A stretch of 13,330 bases of DNA from an uncultured beta proteobacterium. Lineage in GTDB: Bacteria > Pseudomonadota > Gammaproteobacteria > Burkholderiales > Burkholderiaceae_C. Location of the stretch: positions 1 to 13,330 of the forward strand of contig CAISIP010000557.1 in assembly GCA_903885415.1 (NCBI GenBank). Reading direction: 5' to 3'. Shown one piece after another: positions 1-6,506 of this stretch. The notes below the pieces were generated by a model. It was not told where the DNA came from and ran no database searches. It saw only the letters and a program-made list of their open reading frames with translations. Both the position numbers and the translations under genes were made by a program. Position 1 is the stretch's first letter. The number at the start of each line of letters is the position of its first letter.

Positions 1-13
1 GGTGGCTAAAGTC

Positions 14-559
14 TCAGATGTTGTCCACCAGCTCCTGCGGATGCAGGTTGAGCATGCCCAGATGGTCCCACTTGGGCTGTACCCATTGGGGGTCGTCACA
101 ATGCGCCAGACTGGGGTGCTGCCATTCCGGCTCGCCACCCTCCGGGTCGTGCCAGACCCAGACCGCGCCCAGGCTCTCTACCACCGTCCAGCTCTTCACG
201 CAGGCAGCGGCCGGGATCGGGCCCTGATGGTAGGGTATGTCGTCGCACTTGCCGTCGGGTCCGAAGCGCCAAGCATGGTAGGGGCAGCGGATGCCATCGC
301 CTTCGACATTGGTTCCCATGCCATCCTGGATCACATAGCTGGTGCGATTGGGCGCAGCGAGGTGTGTCTTCATATGCGGGCAATAGGCGTCGAGGAGCAC
401 CACTTTTCCGCTCGCGCGGCCACGGTACAGCGCGAAATCTTTCCCAAAAAATCGCACCGCCAGCGGTTTGTGGGTGTCGAGTTCCTTCGCTTCGGCGATC
501 ATGAACCAACCGCGGGGAAAGGTGAAATCGCCGAGGCGGTAATCGTTGGTCGTGGCCAT
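14..559 (-). CDS. KshA-like Rieske [2Fe-2S] oxygenase, reading frame interrupted by in-frame TGA
   Basis: This is the N-terminal half of a Rieske non-haem iron oxygenase, 181 residues against about 350-390 for the family. The Rieske cluster ligands are Cys60-x-His62 and Cys92-x2-His95. The 29 residues between the pairs are more than the 15-17 usual in KshA-type enzymes. The frame ends HPQELVDNI, then TGA (14-16), yet the codons after the stop read Asp-Phe-Ser-His. Together these give the Asp-Asn-x2-Asp-x2-His mononuclear-iron motif in one frame, so the stop sits inside the catalytic motif. Start ATG at 559 follows AAGGAG (565-570) with 5-base spacing. In steroid degraders this family includes 3-ketosteroid 9-alpha-hydroxylase, which opens ring B using a separate reductase. 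The family is clear; the exact substrate is inferred from context. It may be a pseudogene, a sequence error at a contig end, or, least likely, a recoded gene. Confidence 0.75.
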   Translation of the reverse strand: MATTNDYRLGDFTFPRGWFMIAEAKELDTHKPLAVRFFGKDFALYRGRASGKVVLLDAYCPHMKTHLAAPNRTSYVIQDGMGTNVEGDGIRCPYHAWRFGPDGKCDDIPYHQGPIPAAACVKSWTVVESLGAVWVWHDPEGGEPEWQHPSLAHCDDPQWVQPKWDHLGMLNLHPQELVDNI

Positions 560-761
560 TGAATCTCCTTCTTTGGGGCAAAGATTGCAGTGCCTCGCAT
601 TGTGTTGCGACCGGGCTGTTAGCGCGTACCCTGTTTGGACTATGGCCGACTGCCATCGTCCGGGCGGACGATGGCCTTTTTGGCATGGGTCTTAGACTGG
701 GCGGCCAAGCCGCCGGCAAGAATTCCCAGGCGCGGCGCTCAACCTGATTGGGAGGCACCTG
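560..761. promoter_or_regulatory. Divergent intergenic region between Rieske oxygenase and MFS genes
   Basis: These 202 bases separate the divergent Rieske (-) and MFS (+) genes and must hold both promoters, or one shared control region. I cannot pick convincing -35/-10 pairs by eye. Visible structure: a short inverted repeat TCGCA-N6-TGCGA at 595-610, a possible but weak operator; a strong + strand terminator hairpin at 652-681; and a second perfect stem GGCGGC-CAA-GCCGCC at 700-714. The MFS Shine-Dalgarno GGGAGG is at 750-755 and the Rieske one, AAGGAG, at 565-570. Confidence 0.5.
652..681 (+). terminator. Intrinsic terminator-like hairpin in the MFS leader
   Basis: A perfect 10-bp stem (GCCATCGTCC at 652-661 with GGACGATGGC at 666-675) and a 4-base loop are followed by C and five T residues (677-681). 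This is the classical Rho-independent form, and it works only for + strand transcription, because the opposite strand has no T run after the stem. No + strand gene lies between position 1 and here. It therefore acts either on the MFS leader RNA, 80 bases before the ATG, or on antisense transcripts crossing the Rieske gene. Confidence 0.6.
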
Positions 762-2009
762 ATGAACCGAGCTTGGACCCTGGCCCTGCTGACACTGATC
801 GCGACGCTGCAGTTTTTCGACCGCGCGCTCATCGTGGTCGTGATGGAACCCATCAAGCAGGAATTCGGACTGAGCGATTCGCAGCTCGGTGTGCTGTCGG
901 GATTGAGCTACGCCTGCGCCTTTGCGCTTGCCGGAATACCCCTGGGCTGGCTGGCCGACCGCAGCCGGCGACGCAGCCTGTTGGCGCTCTTGCTGCTCGC
1001 CTGGAGCCTCCTCCTTGGCTTTTCCGCGACGGCGGCCAGCTTCGCAGCGCTGGTGGCAAGCCGGATCGGCATCGGCGCGATGGATGCGGGCGGACAGCCT
1101 TGCTCGGTGTCGATGATTGCCGACCTGTATCCGCGCCACCAACGCAGCAGCGCAGTGGCGGTCTTCTATGCTGGCGTTCCGCTCGGCATGCTGCTGGGCT
1201 TCATGGTGGGCGGCTTCATCGCCGGGGCCTGGGGCTGGCGCGCCGGGTTCTTCGCGGCGGCGATTCCCGGCGCGCTGCTGGCGGCCGCACTGCTGTGGGT
1301 GCGCGAACCCGTGCGCGGTGCCACCGAACCTGGGGGCGCCAGCGCCGACCAGGCAGTGCCTTCCCTGAGCCAGGCGCTGCGCTTCATGCTCGGACAGCGC
1401 TCGCTGCTGCTGATCGTGGCCGCTTCGGTTCTGGTGACCGCCAGCTCCTCGGCGATGATGAGCTGGATCGGCGCGCTGCTGCTGCGCACCCACGGCCTGA
1501 GTCTGCCGGAGGTGGGGGTGATGATGGCACTATGCATGGGCGGCGTGGGAGCGATCGGCACCGTGGCCGCCGGCATGGTGGCGGACCGTCTGGGCGCGCG
1601 CGACATGCGCTGGCAACCATGGCTGATGGCGGCCGGCGCGCTGCTGATCGCGGTGCTCGGCAGCCTGGTATGCATGCTTGAGAGCGTCGCCGCGGTAGCC
1701 GTCGCACTGGGTCTATTCGCGGCCTGCGTCGCAGGCCTCAATGGCCCAACCTATGCGCTGTCGCAAAGCCTCGTTCCGGTGCGCATGCGGGCGAGCTCGA
1801 TGAGCACGCTGGTGGTGCTGCTGAACCTGATCGGTGTCGGCGTCGGACCGACGCTGGCCGGAGTGCTGAGCGATGTTTTCGCCGGCGCATTCGGCGCCGA
1901 CTCGGTACGCTGGGCCATGGTCTGCGTGCTGGCGCTCAACCTGCCGGCGGTGGCCTTGTTCGCGCGTGCCGCGCACTCGATCCGGGACGACCTGGTCCGA
2001 GCCGGTTGA
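762..2009 (+). CDS. MFS transporter, Spinster-like, 12 transmembrane helices
   Basis: This is an inner-membrane secondary transporter of 415 residues, the normal size for a 12-helix MFS carrier. It shows the Asp20-Arg21 pair in helix 1 and the motif A loop GWLADRSRRR (residues 62-71) between helices 2 and 3. A second conserved stretch, RIGIGAMDAGG to SMIADLYP (about 101-124), recalls Spinster-type carriers, with Asp where Glu is usual. A basic cytoplasmic loop lies near residues 180-200. Start ATG has GGGAGG six bases upstream. It is the only + strand gene, divergent from the Rieske gene and convergent with the MaoC gene (18-base gap, no good terminator seen). Uptake of a steroid or bile-acid-like substrate, or export of an intermediate, is inferred from the neighbours only; MFS sequence alone does not reveal the cargo. 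Confidence 0.9.
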   Translation: MNRAWTLALLTLIATLQFFDRALIVVVMEPIKQEFGLSDSQLGVLSGLSYACAFALAGIPLGWLADRSRRRSLLALLLLAWSLLLGFSATAASFAALVASRIGIGAMDAGGQPCSVSMIADLYPRHQRSSAVAVFYAGVPLGMLLGFMVGGFIAGAWGWRAGFFAAAIPGALLAAALLWVREPVRGATEPGGASADQAVPSLSQALRFMLGQRSLLLIVAASVLVTASSSAMMSWIGALLLRTHGLSLPEVGVMMALCMGGVGAIGTVAAGMVADRLGARDMRWQPWLMAAGALLIAVLGSLVCMLESVAAVAVALGLFAACVAGLNGPTYALSQSLVPVRMRASSMSTLVVLLNLIGVGVGPTLAGVLSDVFAGAFGADSVRWAMVCVLALNLPAVALFARAAHSIRDDLVRAG

Positions 2010-2027
2010 GCCCGCGTTCGCACACCG

Positions 2028-2495
2028 CTAAAGCGGGTCGAAATACAGGCGACTGATGGTATCGACCACGCAGCCGGGCTTGTCCGAGCCGGCGATCTCG
2101 ACTGTCACCCGAATGATCACCTGAACCCCCTGCGCCTGGACCTGCTCGGCGGCTATGACCAGGCCGCTGCCGCGGATGCGCGCGCCAACCCGGACCGGCG
2201 CTGGAAAGCGCACCCTGTCGCAACCGTAGTTCACACCCATGCGCAGCCGCTCGTAGCGCACCAGCTGGGGCAGAAAATAGCTCGCCAGCGACTGGCTAAG
2301 GTAGCCGTGCGCAATGCAGGCGCCGAAGGGGCCGGCCGCGGCACGTACAGGGTCCACATGAATCCACTGGTGATCGCCGGTGGCGTCGGCGAAACGGTCG
2401 ACCCGCTCCTGGCTCATGTCCATCCACGCGCTGGCGCCGAGGTCCTTGCCGATGGCTGCGATGACCGACGCGCTGGAGTCGAAAACAGTGTGCAT
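2028..2495 (-). CDS. MaoC-like (R)-specific enoyl-CoA hydratase
   Basis: This is a single hotdog-fold MaoC domain of 155 residues. It adds water across a trans-2-enoyl-CoA double bond to give a 3-hydroxyacyl-CoA. The hydratase signature is intact: Asp41 and His46 in TGDHQWIHVDP match the catalytic Asp/His of (R)-hydratases, and AHG follows at 62-64. The frame is open further upstream to 2591, but that part overlaps ipdF and lacks family character. ATG at 2495 lies two bases after the ipdF stop and is preferred, although its Shine-Dalgarno is weak, suggesting coupling to ipdF translation. It is the last gene of the operon. A hydration step in beta-oxidation of the HIP side chain or of the ring-opened product is likely; which one is not decided by sequence. 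Confidence 0.85.
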   Translation of the reverse strand: MHTVFDSSASVIAAIGKDLGASAWMDMSQERVDRFADATGDHQWIHVDPVRAAAGPFGACIAHGYLSQSLASYFLPQLVRYERLRMGVNYGCDRVRFPAPVRVGARIRGSGLVIAAEQVQAQGVQVIIRVTVEIAGSDKPGCVVDTISRLYFDPL

Positions 2496-2497
2496 GG

Positions 2498-3283
2498 CTA
2501 GGCCCGCTGCGCGCTCACCGACACCACCTCGCCGGTCATGTAGCTGGAGTAGTCGCTGGCCAGAAACACAATGACATTGGCCACCTCCCACGGTTCCGCC
2601 GCCCGTCCGAAGGCCTCCTTGGCAGCGAGCGTGTTGAGCAGATCCTCGGAAGCCGACTTCTTGAGAAAGGCGTGGATCGCGATCGACGGCGCGACGGCGT
2701 TGATCCGCACGCCGAATTCAGCCGCCTCCATGGCGGCGCAGCGTGTCAGCGCCATCACGCCCGCCTTGGCCGCCGCATAGTGCGCCTGCTCTGCCTGCGC
2801 GCGCCACCCCAACACCGACGCGTTGTTGACGATCACGCCGCGGCCGCGCGCCTGCATCGGCTTGAGCGCAGCGCGCATCATGCGGAAGGTTCCGTTGAGC
2901 GTTATGTCGATCACCCGGTGCCACTCGTCGTCGGACATATCGACCAAGCGCTGGCTGCCGCCCATGCCGGCATTGTTGACCAGTACGTCGACATCGCCCA
3001 GTCGGTCGTGCGCAACGCACATCAGTGCGTCGACCTGCTCCTGCCGGCTGACGTCGCACAGTTGGCCCCAGACCTCGGTCAGGCCGGTCTCGCTGCGGAT
3101 GGCCGCGACCGCCTCGGTGAGGCGGCGCTCGTGGACATCGGAAATCAGCAGCGCCTGCGCGCCTTCCTCGGCGCACCGTCTGGCGGTCGCAAAGCCGATG
3201 CCGGCGCCGGCAGCGGCCGTCACCAACACCGTCTTGCCTTTGAGCAGGCCGTGGGCGGGAACATAAGCGGGCGGGAGTGTCAT
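2498..3283 (-). CDS. ipdF: IpdF-like short-chain dehydrogenase of steroid C/D-ring degradation
   Basis: This is a classical SDR of 261 residues. It has a cofactor loop TAAAGAGIG (22-30), LVNNAG (101-106), and catalytic Ser156 with Tyr169-x3-Lys173. The stretches NNASVLGWRAQ, HYAAAKAGVMALTRC, AFGRAAEPWEVA and FLASDYSSYMTGEV match what I recall of mycobacterial IpdF (Rv3559c) almost word for word, so the assignment is strong though unaligned. IpdF is the NAD(P)-dependent dehydrogenase for the ring C5 oxygen of the HIP-derived CoA intermediates, needed before ring opening. The frame extends upstream to 3430, but that would overlap the preceding SDR gene. ATG at 3283 gives an N-terminus that fits the family, although no good Shine-Dalgarno precedes it. 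It lies 29 bases after the upstream SDR and 2 bases before the MaoC gene. Confidence 0.9.
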   Translation of the reverse strand: MTLPPAYVPAHGLLKGKTVLVTAAAGAGIGFATARRCAEEGAQALLISDVHERRLTEAVAAIRSETGLTEVWGQLCDVSRQEQVDALMCVAHDRLGDVDVLVNNAGMGGSQRLVDMSDDEWHRVIDITLNGTFRMMRAALKPMQARGRGVIVNNASVLGWRAQAEQAHYAAAKAGVMALTRCAAMEAAEFGVRINAVAPSIAIHAFLKKSASEDLLNTLAAKEAFGRAAEPWEVANVIVFLASDYSSYMTGEVVSVSAQRA

Positions 3284-3312
3284 GGTGGTGAGGGGTATGT
3301 CGCTGGGCCGGC

Positions 3313-4191
3313 TCAGCTGCCGTAGACCTTCTGCGCGGGCTCGGCGTTTTCGATGAGCTGGGCGACGACCGCTCCGAGTTCGGACAGCTCCCAGCGCGCG
3401 CCCTTGTCGACGATGCGCCCGGTACGCCAACCATCGGCCAGCGACAGTTCACCGCCCTTGGTCTCAAAGCAGCGGCCGCTGACCGACTCCGACAGCGGGC
3501 TTCCGAGCCAGACCACCACCATCGCAACATTCATCGGATCCCAGAGGTCAAAGCCACTGTCAGGTTTCTTCACCAACTCGGGCATCGCGCCCTCGGTCAT
3601 GCGGGTACGCGCCGCCGGCGCCAAGCAGTTGACGGTGATTGCGTAGCGCGCCATCTCAGCGGCCTGCACCAGCGTCAGGCCGGCGATACCGGCCTTCGCG
3701 GCAGCGTAGTTGCTTTGCCCTACCGAGCCCTGCAATCCGGCGCCTGAACTGGTGTTGATGATCCGCGGATGCGCCACCGGGGCACCCGCCTTGTATGCGT
3801 CACGCCAGCGCCGACCCAGCACGTTGGCAAGACAAAAATGGCCCTTGAGGTGTACCCGAATCACCTCGTCCCAGTCGTCTTCACTCAAGCTGATGAACAG
3901 GCGGTCGCGCAGGACGCCGGCGTTGTTGACCAGCACATGGACTTCGCCGAAGGCGTCGACGGCTGCGTCGACGATGGACTGTGCACCGCGCAGGGTCGTG
4001 ATATCGCCGGTGCTGACCAGCGCCTGGGCACCGGCGGCCCGGAGTTCTTCCGCCACGCCGTGCGCGGCGTCGGCTCGGACATCGTTGACCACCACCTGGG
4101 CCCCGGCAGCGCCAAAGGCCAGCGCGTAGGCGCGGCCAAGGCCAGCACCCGCCCCGGTGATGATGACGGTGCGTTGCTCACAGATTTTCAT
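3313..4191 (-). CDS. SDR family dehydrogenase, 17beta-HSD4 / 3-hydroxyacyl-CoA type
   Basis: This is an SDR oxidoreductase of 292 residues. It has TGAGAGLGR (12-20), acidic Asp37 at the end of beta-2 (VVVND), which favours NAD over NADP, NNAG (89-92) and a catalytic centre Ser149, Tyr162, Lys166 (NYAAAKAG). The C-terminal extension beyond about residue 245 resembles the dehydrogenase domain of the multifunctional enzyme MFE-2/17beta-HSD4 and the unnamed SDRs next to echA20 in mycobacteria. The likely role is NAD-dependent oxidation of a 3-hydroxyacyl-CoA to the 3-oxoacyl-CoA used by the thiolase encoded just upstream; this is inferred from operon position. ATG has AGGAGA (4199-4204) seven bases upstream. 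It follows fadA6 by 46 bases, the largest gap in the operon. Confidence 0.88.
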   Translation of the reverse strand: MKICEQRTVIITGAGAGLGRAYALAFGAAGAQVVVNDVRADAAHGVAEELRAAGAQALVSTGDITTLRGAQSIVDAAVDAFGEVHVLVNNAGVLRDRLFISLSEDDWDEVIRVHLKGHFCLANVLGRRWRDAYKAGAPVAHPRIINTSSGAGLQGSVGQSNYAAAKAGIAGLTLVQAAEMARYAITVNCLAPAARTRMTEGAMPELVKKPDSGFDLWDPMNVAMVVVWLGSPLSESVSGRCFETKGGELSLADGWRTGRIVDKGARWELSELGAVVAQLIENAEPAQKVYGS

Positions 4192-4237
4192 GCGCTTGTC
4201 TCCTGCCGGGCCTCAGGACGCGATAGCGGGCTGGCGC

Positions 4238-5389
4238 TCATAGCCGCTCGATGATGGTGACATTGGCCTGACCGCCACCCTCGCACATGGTCTGCAGCCC
4301 GTAGCGGCCACCGCTGCGCTCGAGTTCATGCAGCAGCGTCGTCATCAGCTTCGTTCCGGATGCGCCCAGCGGATGGCCCAACGCGATGGCGCCGCCGTTG
4401 ACATTGGTCCGCTCGCGCGGGTAACCGGTTTCCTGGAGCCAAGCCATCACCACCGAGGCGAACGCCTCGTTGATCTCGACCAGATCGATGTCGTCGAGCC
4501 GCATGCCGCTTCTCTTGAGCGCGTGTGCGGTGGCGGCGATCGGTGCGGTCAGGTGCCAGATGGGATCGTCGGCGCGCACGCTGAGGTGATGCACGCGCGC
4601 CCGCGGCGTGAGTCCGTAGCGCTTGAGCGCCTGCTCCGACACGACCAGCACCGCCGACGCCGCATCGCAGGTGGAACTGGAAACGGCGGCGGTGATCCCG
4701 GCATAAGCCGGATCGACCGGCTGCAGGCCGGCCATCTTCTCCAACGTGCTGGCGCGCGCAGTTTCATCCATCGAAAAGTCACCGTAGGGCAGGATTTCGC
4801 GGTCGAAGCGTCCCGCGGCGATGGCGGCCAGGGCGCGGTCGTGGCTCTCCTTCGCAAACACCTCCATCGCCTCGCGCGTCAGCCCCCAGTGGTCGGCGAT
4901 GCGCTGCGCGGCGTAGAACTGGTTGACCGGCGCATCGCCAAAGCGCGCGCGCCAGCCGGTGCTTTGGGCAAACGGCGTAGTGAATCCCAGCGCCTGGCCG
5001 GCGAGCATCGCCGAACCGATGGGAATGCGCGACATGGTTTGCACGCCGCCGGCGAGCACCACGTCCTGGGTGCCGCTCATGACCGCCTGCGCGGCGAAAT
5101 GCACCGCTTGCTGCGAGCTGCCGCACTGCCGGTCGATGGTCGTTCCCGGAACGCATAGCGGCAATCCTGCCACCAGCCAGGACGTCCGGGCAATGTCACC
5201 CGCTTGCGATCCCACCGTGTCCACACAGCCGAAGATGACGTCGTCGTAATCGGCCGCCGGTATGGGGTTGCGCGCCACGATGGCTCCGACGACATGGGCA
5301 CCGAGGTCGGCCGCGTGCACATGGGCCAGCGACCCGTTGCGTTTTCCGGTGGGCGAGCGCAGCGCGTCGACGATAAAGGCTTCTGCCAT
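4238..5389 (-). CDS. fadA6: FadA6-like acetyl-CoA acetyltransferase (thiolase)
   Basis: This is a thiolase of 383 residues, normal length, that cleaves 3-oxoacyl-CoA with free CoA. The acylated nucleophile is Cys89 in DRQCGSSQQA. His339 (ALGHPLGASG) and Cys369 (MCEGGG) complete the active site, with NEAF before them. The start MAEAFIVDALRSPTGKR, the segment DDVIFGCVDT and the end QTMCEGGGQANVTIIERL are characteristic of FadA6 (Rv3556c), the thiolase of the HIP/C-D ring regulon. The central SDGASA motif of most thiolases reads CDAASA here. ATG at 5389 has a perfect AGGAGG (5398-5403) eight bases upstream, the best ribosome site of the operon. FadA6 is linked to thiolysis of the linear product after ring cleavage; it could also serve side-chain shortening. 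Confidence 0.92.
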   Translation of the reverse strand: MAEAFIVDALRSPTGKRNGSLAHVHAADLGAHVVGAIVARNPIPAADYDDVIFGCVDTVGSQAGDIARTSWLVAGLPLCVPGTTIDRQCGSSQQAVHFAAQAVMSGTQDVVLAGGVQTMSRIPIGSAMLAGQALGFTTPFAQSTGWRARFGDAPVNQFYAAQRIADHWGLTREAMEVFAKESHDRALAAIAAGRFDREILPYGDFSMDETARASTLEKMAGLQPVDPAYAGITAAVSSSTCDAASAVLVVSEQALKRYGLTPRARVHHLSVRADDPIWHLTAPIAATAHALKRSGMRLDDIDLVEINEAFASVVMAWLQETGYPRERTNVNGGAIALGHPLGASGTKLMTTLLHELERSGGRYGLQTMCEGGGQANVTIIERL

Positions 5390-5424
5390 GGTGTGATCCT
5401 CCTATGTCGCCAGTGATCGGCGCT

Positions 5425-6495
5425 CTACAGCGCCAGCATGGCCGCCGGACCCAGCGCCGCGTCGCTGTCGAGCACCATGTCCGACAGGCGCGCCCGGTGG
5501 AAACTGCGGTCGCCCCAGGCCGCATCGAGCACCCAAGCGCGCTTCATGAACATCTGCAAATCCACCTCCCAGGTATAGCCCACCGCACCGTGGACCTGAA
5601 TGCCCTTGCGGCCTGCGGCCCATGACGCCTCAGCGCTGGCCAGCTTGGCATGCGACACCAGCGCGGCACGGTTGGCGCTGCCGCTGGCGCTCGCCAGCGC
5701 TGCGCGGTACAGCACCGGCTTGGCGAATTCGATCAGCGTGACAAGGTCGGCCAGGTGGTGCTTGACCGCCTGGAAGCTGCCAATCACCTTGCCGAACTGT
5801 TTGCGCTGCGATACATAGTCGACCGAAAGGTCGAGCATGCGCTGGGCCAGCCCGATCAGCTGCCCGCTGGTGCTCAGGCTTGCCCGGTCCAGTGTGCGGT
5901 CCCACAGACGCTGCGCGGCAGCGCCGTCGAGCACTTCGGTATGCGCTGTCGGCGTCCACCGCACGGCGGCCAGGCGCCGCGAAGCGTCGATGCTGGGCAG
6001 TGGCTCGAGTTGCACCGCGTCGCGCGGCACCGCGTGCAGCGACAGCCCGGACGCAGTGGGGTGCGCCAGCAGCAGCAGGCTCGCGAGATGCGCATCGGCG
6101 ACCCAGGGGTTGACCGGGTGGCCAACCGCCAGCCTGGCGCTGCCGTCGGCGACCCTGGGCAGCCAGTCGCGGCGCAGCGGATGGCCCTCGGGAAGGTCTG
6201 CCAGCAGACCCGCTGCCACATAGGCGGTATCGGCCAGCGAGTCCGGAATCGCGTAGTAGCCGAGTTCCTGCGTCATCAACGCCCAGTCCATATCCCCCAG
6301 CCCCAATCCGCCTTCGGCCTCAGGCACCGACAACGCGGTCAGCCCCTGGGCGGCGAGTTTGGCGCGCAGCGCGGGCGAGCGCCCACCGTCGGTCTCCCAT
6401 ACCTCGCGCAGCATCTCGGGCGCCGCCTCGGTCATCAGAAACCGGCTCATCGCGTCGCGAAAGGCGAGTTGCTGCTCGCTGAATGTGAAGTCCAT
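5425..6495 (-). CDS. Acyl-CoA dehydrogenase, smaller partner-type subunit
   Basis: This is an FAD-dependent acyl-CoA dehydrogenase of 356 residues. It shows the N-terminal helical domain (FSEQQLAFRD), the C-terminal four-helix motif QRKQFGKVIGSFQAVKHHLAD and GIQVHGAVGYTWE near residue 310. It ends in a WGD-x3-H type tail and lacks the Tyr-x-Gly-x2-Glu-Ile-Gln-Arg tail present in the neighbouring dehydrogenase. This divergent form is common among paired steroid dehydrogenases (FadE31-33, ScdC types) that assemble from two different subunits. It may pair with the 6507-7661 product, or act alone on the linear CoA ester after ring cleavage; sequence does not decide. The catalytic base was not identified with confidence. 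AAGGA, overlapping the upstream gene's TAA, precedes ATG by eight bases; the gap between the two genes is 11 bases. Confidence 0.87.
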   Translation of the reverse strand: MDFTFSEQQLAFRDAMSRFLMTEAAPEMLREVWETDGGRSPALRAKLAAQGLTALSVPEAEGGLGLGDMDWALMTQELGYYAIPDSLADTAYVAAGLLADLPEGHPLRRDWLPRVADGSARLAVGHPVNPWVADAHLASLLLLAHPTASGLSLHAVPRDAVQLEPLPSIDASRRLAAVRWTPTAHTEVLDGAAAQRLWDRTLDRASLSTSGQLIGLAQRMLDLSVDYVSQRKQFGKVIGSFQAVKHHLADLVTLIEFAKPVLYRAALASASGSANRAALVSHAKLASAEASWAAGRKGIQVHGAVGYTWEVDLQMFMKRAWVLDAAWGDRSFHRARLSDMVLDSDAALGPAAMLAL

Positions 6496-6506
6496 CGCGC
6501 AAGTCC

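Noticed and set aside
2..562. + strand 186-residue frame opposite the Rieske gene
   Set aside because: The minus-strand frame carries the Rieske ligands and a good ribosome site; this frame has neither.
96..1493. 465-residue minus-strand frame crossing the Rieske gene and the MFS gene
   Set aside because: It overlaps two genes with clear family motifs on other frames and itself reads as low-complexity Arg/Gln/Ala; a shadow frame.
2010..2037. Possible bidirectional terminator between the convergent MFS and MaoC genes (CCCGC...GCGGG)
   Set aside because: The stem is only 5 bp with a 17-base loop and no T run on either side; too weak to call.
2718..3530. 270-residue minus-strand frame overlapping ipdF and the SDR
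   Set aside because: It is Arg-rich with no domain, in a different frame from two SDR genes with intact catalytic triads.
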